Counted from the stretch's first letter, positions 43,251 through 53,626 are shown. The stretch is DNA of 64,000 nt from Flavobacterium gillisiae (GCF_900107635.1 NZ_FNRD01000012.1:1-64000); one strand, 5' to 3'. Notes: generated from the letters alone by a model not told the origin. Made by a program: numbers and translations.

Positions 43251-44581
43251 GTAATATCTGGAAAAAGAGGAGACGTTGGCGAAACAGTAGGAAATACTTT
43301 TACACCCGATGACATCGTAACTTTTACAACAGCTTTTGGTTATTAGCTAAATGGATAAAATACAACCAGTAAAAAAAATGTAATTGGTCGTTACGCTCGA
43401 CTTTATGGAGAAATAATCTCTAAATTGTTAGTAGTACGTTGCAGTCGATGGGGTTAGATGTTGTTGATTTAGGATTGTCAACTACACCAACTGTAGAAAT
43501 GGCGGTAGTTGCTGAAAAAGCTTTAGGAGGTATTATTCTCACAGCCAGTCACAATCCCAAACAATGCAACGCCTTAAAACTATTAAATGCGGCAGGAGAA
43601 TTTATATCAGCCCAAGACATAACTGTAGTTTTAAGCAGCAATGAAATTAAAGATCATCAATATGCTGATGTAAATAACTTAGGTAGCGACGCTGTAAATT
43701 CAGATTATTTCTCCTATCATATTGATGCAATCAACGCTTTACCTTTAATCAGCAGTCTAGCTATTAAAAAGCGAAAGTTCAAGGTTCTTGTCGATGCTGT
43801 AAACTCTACTGGAGGAATTGCTGTTCCATTATTCTTAAATAGCTTAGGAGTAGCGGAAATTGAATTATTAAATTGCGAACCTACCAGCGAATTTGTAAAT
43901 AATCCCGAACCACTAACTGAAAACTTAACCGAATAACTAAAATGAAGCTGGGCAGTTATGATATTGGTATTGCCGTAGATCCAGATGTTGATAGATTGGT
44001 TGTAATTTGTTAAACCTGATAGCCTTTCAATGAGGAGTATACACGGGTAGCCGTTTCAGATTATTTATTATCATATCAAAAAGGAAATACAGTTTCTAAC
44101 TTATCTTCAACAAGAGCATTAAAAGACATTACCCAATCAAGAGGGCACAACTATTACACAGCCGCTATAGCTGAAGTAAACGTTGTAGAAAAAATGAAGA
44201 AAGTTAATGCTATAATTGGTGGAGGAGGAAACGGTGGCATCATTTATCCTGAACTGCATTATGGAAGAGATGCCTTAGTTGGAATTGGCTTCTTATTAAG
44301 TTCTTTGGCAGAATCTAATCTTTCACTATCTAACCTAACTAAAACAAAAATTTCCATAATATTATATGTACAAACACAAAATAGACCTTCCTCCTCATTT
44401 TTAAATGGACATTATTTTTTGGAAAAAACAAGAAAAATACCCAAACTATCCACTGATAACTATCAATGATATTAAGATTGAAATGGATAACAACTTGGTA
44501 AATCTTAGGAAGTAAAATACAGAAGCCGTGTTACGTTTTTTTACAGAAGCCAACACTTATGAAAAACACAAGTCTATTTAA
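43251..44581 (+). pseudogene. Decayed phosphohexomutase (GlmM-like)
   Basis: Pieces of an alpha-D-phosphohexomutase appear in order in changing frames. The N-terminus is VISGKRGDVGETVGNTFTP, ending at a stop. Next is GLDVVDLGLSTTPTVEMAV and the active-site loop ILTASHNPKQCNALKLL (from about 43439). The metal loop AVDPDVDRLV follows near 43975-44005, then AIIGGGGNGGIIYPELHYGRDA. The C-terminus EAVLRFFTEANTYEKHKSI ends at 44581. At least four frame disruptions are needed, so the gene is dead. An intact GlmM would interconvert GlcN(Ac)-1-phosphate and -6-phosphate. It once may have completed the neighbouring kinase/epimerase pathway. Confidence 0.9.
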
Positions 44582-44640
44582 TTGTAAATTAGTACTTTAT
44601 AATTTTAATTCTAGTGATTAGAGATATCTTACCAGTAGAA

Positions 44641-44683
44641 AATCCGTTGGTTATATAATTGTTTTAATTACGTCCAACGGATT
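44641..44683. terminator. Inverted repeat after the mutase pseudogene
   Basis: AATCCGTTGG (44641-44650) pairs with CCAACGGATT (44674-44683), a perfect 10-bp stem with a 23-nt AT-rich loop. Confidence 0.6.
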
Positions 44684-44777
44684 AATATATAAGTCGGAAG
44701 TATTAAGGTTAGTTTCAGAATTAATAACACGGGATTACTATCTAAAGGCGGAAGACATCATAAAAATAAACGATTTT

Positions 44778-44985
44778 AATTATTTCTTTCTATTGCCATT
44801 TGGGTCTTTGCTTTTCTCAAATAACTTCGTAGTTGTATCCCAAATTTATTAATAACATCAAGTTAAACTTGAAATAGATTTTTTTTCTCCAATGTCTTCT
44901 TTGGTGTTATATAATTCAAATCGCTGAAACACTGATTTTCGTGAAAACAAATTGGTTTCCAGTTTATTTGTCTCACTGCGCTGTA
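44778..44985 (-). pseudogene. C-terminal remnant of a sulfatase
   Basis: On the minus strand, SVFQRFELYNTKEDIGEK, then, after a frame shift and an in-frame stop, LDVINKFGIQLRSYLRKA and KTQMAIERNN. Sulfatases of the alkaline phosphatase superfamily end with xELYDLxxDPGExxNLA and a final helix before QMP-type residues, which this matches well. The catalytic N-terminal part is absent. It is a fragment of a lost sulfatase, perhaps for sulfated mucin glycans. Confidence 0.62.
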
Positions 44986-45009
44986 TAACATAGTATAAAA
45001 ATTATACTT

Positions 45010-45415
45010 TTTTAGTTTTGTGTCCGTTGAATCCAAATAATAACACTACCAAGCCAAAACAGGTAAATGGAATCATATAACTCATTATAATACTCCAGAT
45101 AGAACCCTAATATTGAAGGCAGTAAAACCCCTCCTATAATGGTCGTCACAATCAAAGAGGACCCATATAGTGCTGTAGCCAAGTCCATCAATTCTAATGG
45201 AAAAAATAGTAGGAAACATTATACTCATAAAGGAAGTAATCCCCCATCAATGTATAGACTACTATCATTCCTGTTCCTGTTATTGCGATAATTGTCAGCA
45301 AAATATTGATTGTCACGTATAGAATCAATCATATTCGAGCGTGGATATAATCCATCAAAAAAGTCCCCTGAAATCGGCCGAATATAAATACCAGTGCCTT
45401 CCAGTTTTTTGCTGT
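45010..45415 (-). pseudogene. Decayed FucP-like sugar permease
   Basis: Minus-strand reading in three frames gives FGRFQGTFLMDYIHARI, ILYVTINILLTIIAITGTG, then SFMSIMFPTIFSIRIDGLGY and TALYGSSLIVTTIIGGVLLP with SILGFYLEYYN. The MSIMFPTIFS and GSSLIV-IIGG blocks are diagnostic of the FHS (L-fucose/galactose) permease family. The N-terminal half is missing and frameshifts separate the blocks. A distinct gene from the intact FHS permease at 36326. Confidence 0.8.
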
Positions 45416-45704
45416 CTATTAAAATTAATGCAAATTATAATGCATATAGATAAAAGAGCTCGACTGCAATTCTAGTTTTATTATGATATATAGGTTGCAA
45501 AATCTAGTTTTATTAGTACAAACGAGCTAAAGAAACAAAATCCAGTGCAGCTAATTAAATGAAATGTACTCTTATAGAAAAAATGGCAAAAGACCTAATG
45601 AGTTTCCTTACATTATAAAATTTCAGAATATGTCATAAATATAATTGATATTAAACCCCAAATCTCTAGTAAAAACATGTCACCATTTTTTCTTTTCTAA
45701 AAAG

Positions 45705-45746
45705 AAAAAAGAGCGATAAGGCTTCGCGTCCTCATTACTCTTTTTT
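45705..45746 (-). terminator. Hairpin downstream of the first GH2 gene
   Basis: AAAAAAGAG (45705-45713) pairs with CTCTTTTTT (45738-45746) with GC-rich sequence between. It lies 68 bp beyond the beta-galactosidase stop. The 45416-45704 stretch to its left shows nothing else I can support. Confidence 0.75.
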
Positions 45747-45813
45747 AATTCTGAAATTTACAAACCGTATATAAAATAACTCTATTGTGAATTTTATTTA
45801 TAAAATCCCACTC

Positions 45814-48800
45814 TTATTTAGCAGCTGTTTTTACATTTGAGTTAGCATACTCTTTTGATAATCTCAGCATCGATTCTTTAGTCCCTTTTTCGAAAGGAAT
45901 CAAGTAGAAAGAATAACCTTGAGCAACATCTCCCTTAATCCTGTATTTATCTTGTGGCATAGATCCCCAACTGTCATCTCCAGCAACACCTCTTTGTCCA
46001 AGATCAATGTTTAGCTCAACTAAATCGCGTTCTTTGATATCGTTCGTGTGCTTGCTCGCGTTAATTACAGGAACTCCGTCAATTCTATATTTAGTTTCAA
46101 TTTTAGCTTGATTTCCATAATCTAATCCATCAGCCGTATCAAAGTCTTCCATAGTCATATGCAAGGCACTAATTCCTAAACCTTTTCGAACATTATCAGC
46201 AACAACTAACAAACCGTTGTTATTTTCATCAGCTAAAGCGACCCATCTCACATTTGTTTTATAACCGTTTTCTTGCGGACGGATATAAGGAACATATTGA
46301 TCACTTACACTAGACTCATATAAATCTAAGAAAGCAGAATGGTATCTATCAGAATAATTTTCCCATGGCCCACGACCAAAATAAGTCATCTTATTGTATT
46401 GCTGTGGTAATTGCATACGCATTCCTAGTCTTGGCAAATCAGCTCTATAAGCAGTTTTATCAAGTAGATTCTCCCCTTTTACAATTCCGTTTCCATCAAT
46501 TTGATAGGTACTGTGGAACTTAGTGTTTACACCTGGCAATTCATAAGTTACATTCAATTCGATCACGTTGTCTGCCACTTTTTTAGTTGACATAGTTAGG
46601 ACTTCAGAAAATAATGAAGCTTTTTTCCATTCAATATTGTTTGCATACATTCTACTTCCAGAATCATTATCAGTCACCGCTCTCCAGAAATTAGGTTTAG
46701 GCCCTTTTCCGTCTTTTAGCAATTCGTTTCCTTTGTATATATAAGAAGTAATACGACCTTCTTTTTTATTAAATTCTACGCTAACAACATCGTTGTAAAC
46801 AACAACTCCTTTATCAGTATTTTTTACTTTTAATGAAGCCCCTTGCGCTACAGCTGCTTGTTCTTCAACATGCAATCTGTCAATTTTTATTTGTTCATGA
46901 GCTACTTCAAATCCTTTTGGTAAAATTCCCCAGTCTTTCTTAGTAACTGCCGAAACCTCAACAAAATACTCAGTATTCTTTTTATAGTCAATTCCTTTTA
47001 AATCAACACGGATTAGTTTTCCTGTGTGAACTTCTACATCTAAAGTTTCGGCTGGAACAGTTTTTAATACTTTACCGTCTGCTTTTATTGTCGCTATTAA
47101 ATCAAATTGATTCAGATTTGTAAAGTCATATAAATTTTCTACTAAAATTCTTAATTCATTATGACCGTTGATTCCTTTTTGTTTGAAGTTGATAAACTCA
47201 TGCGCTTTCTTTACTTCAAATAGTGCTGGTTGTGGCGATCTGTCTGGAAAAACAATTCCGTTGTTCAAGAACGAATTATCCGAAGGCATGTTTTTACCAT
47301 AATCTCCTCCATAAGCATAGTAACGCTCTCCTTTTTCATTTGTTTTCCAAATAGATTGATCTACCCAGTCCCAAATAAATCCACCTTGTAAGTTGTCATA
47401 CTGCTCAATAATATCCCAGTAATCTTGGAAATTTCCTGTACTATTCCCCATTGCATGCGCATATTCACTTGGAATAAATGGTCTGTCTGTTTTAGATTTT
47501 CCTATTTCTTCAAATGCAGCTGGTGATGGATATTGAGGAACAATAATATCTGTATTCCAATCCATATCATAGTTACTTCCGTCACGATCTTTATAAGGAC
47601 GCTCATATTGAACAGGTCTCTTAGACTTATCCATTGCTTTGATTGCGTTGTAACCTGCATAAAAATTCACACCGTTTCCAGCTTCGTTCCCCATAGACCA
47701 AATAATTACCGAAGGATGGTTTTTATCACGGGCAACCATACGTGTCATTCTATCCACGTGTGCATTTTCCCAACTTGGCTTTTTAGCCAATGAATGGTCT
47801 CCGTAATACATACCATGAGATTCGATATTAGCTTCATCCACTACATAAATACCATGCTCATCGCACAATTCATAAAATCTACTTCCACGTGGGTAGTGAC
47901 TCAAACGAACTGCATTGATATTATTTTCTTTCCATAAAAGAATGTCTTTCATGATCATCTCTTCTGACATAACGTGACCCGTTTCTGGGTCTGTTTCTTG
48001 CGCATTTACTCCTTTTAAAGTAATGCGTTGTCCGTTTACCAATAACAAACCATTTTTAATTTCGACACTTCTAAAACCAATTTGGCGGGTAGTCGATTCA
48101 ATCGCTTTTCCTCTAGAATCTAAAACATCGATATTTAATGTATATAAATTTGGATGCTCAGCACTCCACGCTTTTACATTTTTTATTTCAGTAGAAAAAG
48201 ACAATTTATCAGCGGCGTCTTTCTCAATAGAAATTGCCTCAACTCCTTTTTGCAATACTGTATTTCCATCAAGGATACTGTAAGCAACTTTTAATTTTTG
48301 CTTTTTTGATAAATGGTTTTTAAGCTCGACATCTAAACTAAAAATACCAGTTTCATAGGCTTTATCTAAAGTAGAAACTACTTCAAAATCTTTAATTCTT
48401 ACTTTTGGCTGGGCGTATACATAAACGCTACGCTCAATTCCGCTAATTCTCCAAAAATCTTGACACTCTAAATAACTACCGTCTGTCCATCTAAAGATTT
48501 GGATGGCAATAGTATTTTTTCCAGCCTTAGCGTGTTTTGTAATATCAAATTCAGTAGGCAATTTACTTCCTTGAGAATATCCTACATACTCTCCATTTAA
48601 CCATACAAAACCTCCTGATTTCATTGCGCCGATATGTAGAAAGATTTCTTTTCCACTCCAATGGTTTGCCAAATCAAAATCTCTACGGTACGATCCTACT
48701 GGATTGTTTTCGTGAGGAACTTTTCCTGGGTATTTTGGGTAAACTCCGTCTAGCTCCATATCTTTTGCGATAGGCGCTTTATAATCGGCAAATTCATATT

Positions 48801-49155
48801 GATGATTTACATATATAGGAATACCATATCCTTCTACTTCCCAGTTTGAAGGTACTTTTATATTATCCCAACCGCTTAGATTCTCTGAAGGATTCATAAA
48901 AGTGGTAGGACGATCTTTTGGCGAATCAACATATTTAAATTTCCACAATCCGTCAAGAACTTGCTTGTACTTTGCATTTCCTTTTGCGGCATCGGCTGCA
49001 GATGTAAAGGATGTAAATGTGGCACGACCAGATTCTTTGTTCTCGCTGATCACATTTTCGTTTTCAATATAATGCCATATATCAGCTTTCTGACCGTAGG
49101 AATTAACACCGAAAAAAAATAAAGAGCTAACAACTAAAAGGCTATTAATTTTCAT
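45814..49155 (-). CDS. Secreted GH2 beta-galactosidase (LacZ-type)
   Basis: An 1113-residue GH2 enzyme with a signal peptide (LLVVSSLFFFGVNSYGQ). Domain order is sugar-binding, immunoglobulin-like, TIM barrel, then Bgal_small_N. IIWSMGNEAGNG holds the acid/base Glu and FIPSEYAHAMGNS the nucleophile Glu; GGFIWDWVDQ follows. It should remove terminal beta-galactose in the periplasm or at the surface. It is a single gene, with pseudogenes on its left. Paralogous to the GH2 at 57550 but clearly diverged. Confidence 0.93.
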   Translation of the reverse strand: MKINSLLVVSSLFFFGVNSYGQKADIWHYIENENVISENKESGRATFTSFTSAADAAKGNAKYKQVLDGLWKFKYVDSPKDRPTTFMNPSENLSGWDNIKVPSNWEVEGYGIPIYVNHQYEFADYKAPIAKDMELDGVYPKYPGKVPHENNPVGSYRRDFDLANHWSGKEIFLHIGAMKSGGFVWLNGEYVGYSQGSKLPTEFDITKHAKAGKNTIAIQIFRWTDGSYLECQDFWRISGIERSVYVYAQPKVRIKDFEVVSTLDKAYETGIFSLDVELKNHLSKKQKLKVAYSILDGNTVLQKGVEAISIEKDAADKLSFSTEIKNVKAWSAEHPNLYTLNIDVLDSRGKAIESTTRQIGFRSVEIKNGLLLVNGQRITLKGVNAQETDPETGHVMSEEMIMKDILLWKENNINAVRLSHYPRGSRFYELCDEHGIYVVDEANIESHGMYYGDHSLAKKPSWENAHVDRMTRMVARDKNHPSVIIWSMGNEAGNGVNFYAGYNAIKAMDKSKRPVQYERPYKDRDGSNYDMDWNTDIIVPQYPSPAAFEEIGKSKTDRPFIPSEYAHAMGNSTGNFQDYWDIIEQYDNLQGGFIWDWVDQSIWKTNEKGERYYAYGGDYGKNMPSDNSFLNNGIVFPDRSPQPALFEVKKAHEFINFKQKGINGHNELRILVENLYDFTNLNQFDLIATIKADGKVLKTVPAETLDVEVHTGKLIRVDLKGIDYKKNTEYFVEVSAVTKKDWGILPKGFEVAHEQIKIDRLHVEEQAAVAQGASLKVKNTDKGVVVYNDVVSVEFNKKEGRITSYIYKGNELLKDGKGPKPNFWRAVTDNDSGSRMYANNIEWKKASLFSEVLTMSTKKVADNVIELNVTYELPGVNTKFHSTYQIDGNGIVKGENLLDKTAYRADLPRLGMRMQLPQQYNKMTYFGRGPWENYSDRYHSAFLDLYESSVSDQYVPYIRPQENGYKTNVRWVALADENNNGLLVVADNVRKGLGISALHMTMEDFDTADGLDYGNQAKIETKYRIDGVPVINASKHTNDIKERDLVELNIDLGQRGVAGDDSWGSMPQDKYRIKGDVAQGYSFYLIPFEKGTKESMLRLSKEYANSNVKTAAK

Positions 49156-49790
49156 ATTAAAAAGGTTAAATATTAAGTATTCGTTTTTGTTTGTTATGCC
49201 AATCTAAAGGTGCTAAAGTATTTTTACTTACGCAGCCTGTTTTAATTGATTCCTTTTATTTACTTTTACAAAGCTCTTAGTTGTACCACTAGCTTTCTTA
49301 TTACTTTTCTAAATAATTAATTGGAACTTTAAAATTATCCCATTTTAAAGTTCAATTTCAAAAACAAAATAGTTCTCACTTTCTTGAAATCTACTACATC
49401 TTTGTTTCATAAAACCCTTTTAATAAAAGTCTACCCCCGTTAAAATAATACTCTAGCCTTTCTCCAGTTATTTCTTCGAAAAATAAAGAAATCCAAATGT
49501 ATTCTGAATTTCAATTAAACGCACTAGTACCTATCAGTATGTTTGTGCTATGCACAAAATATAGTGTTTTAATTATAAAATCGATCTTACTCTCTATTAG
49601 TTCTCTTTGCGCTAAAAAATTAGTCAATCTTTTTATTTTTCATCACTGTTTTTTTGGTATCCTAATCTTCGTATTGATCAAGCAACTTATTCAGTTTTAC
49701 TTTCATCTATGCAGTATCTCTTTTGTAATTCATTTGTCTATACAAATTATGTATTTCGTTAGTGTCTTTTTTCAATTCCTACTATTTCGA
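49156..49790. other. Gene-free gap upstream of the first GH2 gene
   Basis: Very AT-rich. An open frame on the plus strand (49497-49901) is a poor coding candidate (see rejected items). The right part may belong to an IS6 fossil. I see no other gene. The GH2 promoter should be close to 49160-49250. Confidence 0.5.
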
Positions 49791-50077
49791 AGAGGTCATG
49801 CGCTTATAAAAATGCACCAGCTTGCATTTATCTGTTCTTATTCCAAAATGAGGTTACACAAAATATTGTCTCTTTTCTTAGAATTTACAATTAATCATTA
49901 ACCTAAACCTCAAAATTTTCATTATCTATTAGACATCTCGGTCACGAAGTGTAAATCTAAACTTGACATAAACCTCCTGAAGTATTGTAGATTTTGCACA
50001 ATAACGACCATTAGTTTTTGTGTTTTAGGGAACTTATATTTTCTATAGATAATGTTAATTATAGATAAAATAGTACC
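49790..50077 (-). mobile_element. IS6-family fossil, right end
   Basis: The segment 49930-50020 lines up with the N-terminal transposase coding region of the intact IS6 copy (around 22095-22190): shared blocks are ACATC, GTAAATCT, ATAAAC, CCTGAAG and AATAACG. A more degraded match (CCAGCT, TCTGTTCTT) lies near 49817-49845. The right end, ATAGTACCC near 50077, resembles a decayed terminal repeat. The rest of the element is lost. Older and more diverged than copies 1 and 2. Confidence 0.7.
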
Positions 50078-50100
50078 CAACTTTAAATAAAGTTATTTTG

Positions 50101-51288
50101 TTAAATAACACCTAATTTCTTCCCCACTTCAACAAAAGCTTTGACAGCTTTTTTCACATGTTCCAAATCATGTGCAGCCGAAAGTTGGACTCTAATTCTT
50201 GCCTCATCCTTTGGCACAACAGGAAAGAAAAACCCAGTTACATAAATACCTTTTTCAAGTAACATTTCAGCAAAATTTTGTGCTAAAATAGCATCATACA
50301 ACATAATGGGAACAATAGGGTGTATCCCTGGCGCAATATCAAATCCTGCCACTGTCATTTCAGAACGAAAATACTTTGTATTCACTTCTAATTTATCTCG
50401 TAAATGCGTTGAATCCGTAAGCATTCCTATCACTTTTAGGGACGCCCCTACAATTGCGGGTGCTAATGTATTTGAAAACAAATATGGTCGTGAATGCTGT
50501 CTTAGAATATCAATTATTTCTTTTCTGGCAGCTGTAAAGCCTCCGGAAGCTCCTCCTAATGCTTTTCCAAAAGTTCCTGTAATAATATCTACCCGATCCA
50601 CCACATTGTGAAATTCATGTACTCCTCTCCCCGTTTTACCTATAAATCCAGTGGAATGACACTCGTCAATCATCACAAGTGCATTGTATTTATCGGCCAA
50701 ATTACATATTTTATCCAATTGAGCAATAGTACCATCCATAGAAAAAGAACCATCTGTAACAATTAACTTTCTTCTAGACGAACCTGATTGTTTTAATTGA
50801 GTTTCCAAATCGTTCATATCGTTATGAGCATATCTGAAACGCTTTGCTTTACAAAGACGTATGCCGTCAATTATTGATGCGTGATTTAATGCATCTGAGA
50901 TAACTGCATCTTCAGCTGAAAGCAAAGGTTCAAAAAGTCCTCCATTTGCATCAAAAGCCGCAGCATATAAAATAGCATCTTCCATTCCTAAAAAACTAGC
51001 TGTTTTCTGTTCCAATTCTTTATGAATATCTTGAGTTCCACAAATAAACCGAACAGAAGACAGCCCAAACCCATGACTATGTAAAGCCGCTATAGCTGCT
51101 TCAATAACGGCTTTATTTGCAGATAATCCTAAGTAATTATTTGCACAAAAATTTAAAACTTCTTTTCCTGTAGCCATCATAATAGACGCGCCTTGCTTAG
51201 AAGTTATTACTCTTTCTTTTTTGAATAGACCATTAGTTTTAATAGCCTCTATCTCATTAAGCAAATCGTTTTTGATTGATCCGTACAT
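50101..51288 (-). CDS. kbl: Glycine C-acetyltransferase (2-amino-3-ketobutyrate CoA ligase)
   Basis: A 395-residue PLP enzyme of the alpha-oxoamine synthase family. [14 protein letters not shown] lies near the N-terminus, [21 protein letters not shown] binds the cofactor ring, and [14 protein letters not shown] holds the Schiff-base Lys. It cleaves 2-amino-3-ketobutyrate with CoA to glycine and acetyl-CoA. It lies 3 bp after the threonine dehydrogenase gene, so the pair forms one threonine-degradation unit. Confidence 0.95.
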   Translation of the reverse strand: MYGSIKNDLLNEIEAIKTNGLFKKERVITSKQGASIMMATGKEVLNFCANNYLGLSANKAVIEAAIAALHSHGFGLSSVRFICGTQDIHKELEQKTASFLGMEDAILYAAAFDANGGLFEPLLSAEDAVISDALNHASIIDGIRLCKAKRFRYAHNDMNDLETQLKQSGSSRRKLIVTDGSFSMDGTIAQLDKICNLADKYNALVMIDECHSTGFIGKTGRGVHEFHNVVDRVDIITGTFGKALGGASGGFTAARKEIIDILRQHSRPYLFSNTLAPAIVGASLKVIGMLTDSTHLRDKLEVNTKYFRSEMTVAGFDIAPGIHPIVPIMLYDAILAQNFAEMLLEKGIYVTGFFFPVVPKDEARIRVQLSAAHDLEHVKKAVKAFVEVGKKLGVI

Positions 51289-51291
51289 ATC

Positions 51292-52248
51292 CTAGGTATT
51301 TTGAATTTTACAATATTTCTCTTCTAAATTTTTAATCATGTCCAAGGTCATAGAACTAAGATCATATTTAGGCTTCCAGTTCCAATCATTTCTCGCATGG
51401 GAGTCATCAATACTATTAGGCCATGAATCAGCAATGTTTTGTCTAAAATCTGGCTTATATATAATTTCAAATTCGGGGTGTATTTTTTGAATAGACTTAT
51501 GCAGCTCTTCTGGTGTAAAGCTCATTCCTGAAATATTATAAGAAGTTTTGACTGATATTTTTTCTAATGGAGCTTCCATCAACTCAATAGTTGCCCTAAT
51601 AGCATCATCCATGTAAATCATAGGCAAAGTCGTTGAAGCGCTTAAAAAACATTCGTATTTTTCATTGTTAACGGCCTTGTGAAAAATATCAACAGCATAA
51701 TCTGTAGTTCCTCCACCTGGCAATGATTGATGTCCAATAATTCCTGGATACCTTAGTGATCGAATATCCAATCCATATTTTTCAAAATAATAATTTGCCC
51801 AGTTTTCACCTGCGACTTTGCTAATACCATATACTGTGGAAGGCGACAAAACAAAATCTTGTGACGTATTATCTTCTGGAGCATTATCCCCATAAACAGC
51901 TATAGAACTAGGAAAAAATATCTTTTTAACTTTATTTATTCTTGATGCTTCTAAAACATTAAAAAAGGTTTTCATATTTAACTCCCAAGCATCCAAAGGA
52001 TGTTTTTCACCATTGGCTGACAATATAGCTACAAGATGGTAAATTTGTATGATGTTATATTTTGATACTATTGTGTTTACTGCTTCAAAGTTCGTTACAT
52101 CTAATACTTCAAAACAACCTATAAATGTTTCATTTTGTTTTAAATCTGAAGCAATAATGTTTGCTACTCCAAATCTCCTTTGAAGTTCCATTGTTAAAAC
52201 CGACCCAAGTTGACCACTGGCCCCTGTTATTAATATTTTTCCTTGCAT
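51292..52248 (-). CDS. L-threonine 3-dehydrogenase of the SDR (epimerase-like) type
   Basis: A 318-residue extended SDR with ITGASGQLGSVL as NAD loop and YGISK as the catalytic Tyr-Lys pair. RYPGIIGHQSLPGGGTTDYAVDIFH and CFLSASTTLPMIYMDDAI are characteristic of the GalE-like threonine dehydrogenases first described in a Flavobacterium species and in archaea. It oxidises threonine to 2-amino-3-ketobutyrate, the substrate of the Kbl enzyme encoded 3 bp downstream. The divergent Lrp regulator probably controls it. Confidence 0.92.
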   Translation of the reverse strand: MQGKILITGASGQLGSVLTMELQRRFGVANIIASDLKQNETFIGCFEVLDVTNFEAVNTIVSKYNIIQIYHLVAILSANGEKHPLDAWELNMKTFFNVLEASRINKVKKIFFPSSIAVYGDNAPEDNTSQDFVLSPSTVYGISKVAGENWANYYFEKYGLDIRSLRYPGIIGHQSLPGGGTTDYAVDIFHKAVNNEKYECFLSASTTLPMIYMDDAIRATIELMEAPLEKISVKTSYNISGMSFTPEELHKSIQKIHPEFEIIYKPDFRQNIADSWPNSIDDSHARNDWNWKPKYDLSSMTLDMIKNLEEKYCKIQNT

Positions 52249-52417
52249 AAAAACTAATTTAGAATAAGAACAAATTTATCTATATTGATAATTAAACAAT
52301 CATATAAACTGTACAATTTAAATAAATAAGTATTTTATCCTTTATTACTAGTTAATTTTAACTATTTTTACTTTTAAACTAAGGTTTAAACATAGTATAA
52401 AGTAATTTTAACTGCAG

Positions 52418-52879
52418 ATGGAAAAAATAGATGAAATTGATTTAAAAATAATGAGAATTTTACAAAAAGACTCAAAGAAAACAACCAAAGATATAGCCGA
52501 ATTACTTAATCTAACCACTTCGCCCGTATACGAACGTATTAAACAATTGGAAAGAAAAGGATACATTAAAAAATATGTTGCTTTAATAGATAAAAACCTA
52601 ATTAACAAACCTATTACAGCAATTTGTATGGTGTCATTGAGATATCATAACGAAGGATTTATTGATAAATTTGATCAACAAATTAAAGCATTAAAGGAAG
52701 TTCAACAATGCTACCATATGGCAGGAAAAGTTGATTTCTTTTTAAAGATAAATTTAGAAAGCCTTGATGCTTATCACGAATTCATAAGACTAAAGCTTTC
52801 AAAAATTGAAAATATTGGAGTATTGGAAAGTTACTTTGTGCTAAAAGAGATAGTGCAAACTACAGAATATGACATCTAA
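52418..52879 (+). CDS. Lrp/AsnC-family regulator of threonine degradation
   Basis: A 153-residue Lrp/AsnC protein. The HTH reads DLKIMRILQKDSKKTTKDIAELLNLTTSPVYERIKQLERKGYIKKY, and the RAM effector domain follows (ITAICMVSLRYH, CYHMAGKVDFFLKI). It is divergent from the threonine dehydrogenase-kbl pair across a 169-bp gap, the usual layout for a local amino-acid-responsive regulator. Threonine or glycine as effector is inferred. Confidence 0.93.
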   Translation: MEKIDEIDLKIMRILQKDSKKTTKDIAELLNLTTSPVYERIKQLERKGYIKKYVALIDKNLINKPITAICMVSLRYHNEGFIDKFDQQIKALKEVQQCYHMAGKVDFFLKINLESLDAYHEFIRLKLSKIENIGVLESYFVLKEIVQTTEYDI

Positions 52880-53029
52880 TGTTATTTTAGCTAATTATTT
52901 TAGAATAATGTAAAAAAACCTTCATCATTATAATCGAGTTTTGTTTATTCTTATTTTACTACTTCAAAAAGTATTTTTATTTCAAAAAAAGGCGTTGCAT
53001 TCATACTAGATCAATTAGTTTGAATTTTT

Positions 53030-53310
53030 GGTTTTGTCGCATTTAATTTAAAAATAAAATGATTTATATTTCTCTAAATTTATGCAACTAGCTTAAAGAG
53101 TATTTTAAAAATAGTTATCCCAGAACTAGTCATAAGTTTCTTTCTTAACAGATCTCAACTTCAATTCTATTGAAGGCATCTTGGCTGATTCAAAATTTTA
53201 AAATCCTAATCGATTTAGTACTCTCCTCTTTTAGAATCGATGGCTCGACTCACTGATATTATTAAAACATGTACATTTTAAAATACGTGTTTAGTTAACG
53301 AAAGGTTATT
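53030..53310 (-). mobile_element. IS6-family fossil, left end
   Basis: GGTTTTGTCGCATTTAA (from 53030) is a close relative of the IS6 terminal repeat GGTTCTGTCGCATCT. After it, 53080-53290 matches the C-terminal transposase region of the intact copy (21527-21725) with the same spacing: TTATGCA, TTTCTT-CT-AACA, ACTTCAATTC, AAAGG/AAGG-CTT, TCAAAA-TTTAAAA and ATTATT are shared. Frames are broken and the rest is missing. Together with the fossil ending at 50077 it brackets the kbl/threonine dehydrogenase/lrp genes. Confidence 0.75.
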
Positions 53311-53620
53311 ATGAACATTTATACATAAAATATTAGAGTCGATTTATCAACATTTAATAGTCACGCCTTTCAATTATCAGTAACAAACTAAAATATACTA
53401 TATTGCACACTAATTTTCTATATTTTCTGATTAATAAAAAACCAATAATATTACTAAATTATTCACTGGCTAAGTTCCAATAATATTAGATACTTTTAAC
53501 TTTTATGTAAATCATATCCATTCTTTACCCCGTATCTATATTTGTTTCTTCATTTGAGCTTTAATAAAGACTTTAAAAACCTTCTTTAATTACAATTTTC
53601 ATATTGTATTTCTTAACTTG
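53311..53620. other. Gene-free gap
   Basis: AT-rich sequence without a supported gene or repeat. Confidence 0.5.
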
Positions 53621-53626
53621 TGATAA

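Noticed and set aside
45250..45415. Minus-strand open frame starting GTGIYIRPISGDFFDG
   Set aside because: The overlapping frame gives a clear match to FHS permease blocks; this one has no recognisable motif.
49497..49901. Open frame of 134 residues on the plus strand
   Set aside because: Very hydrophobic, low-complexity composition, no motif, and its right part lies antisense to the IS6 fossil. Probably chance in AT-rich DNA.
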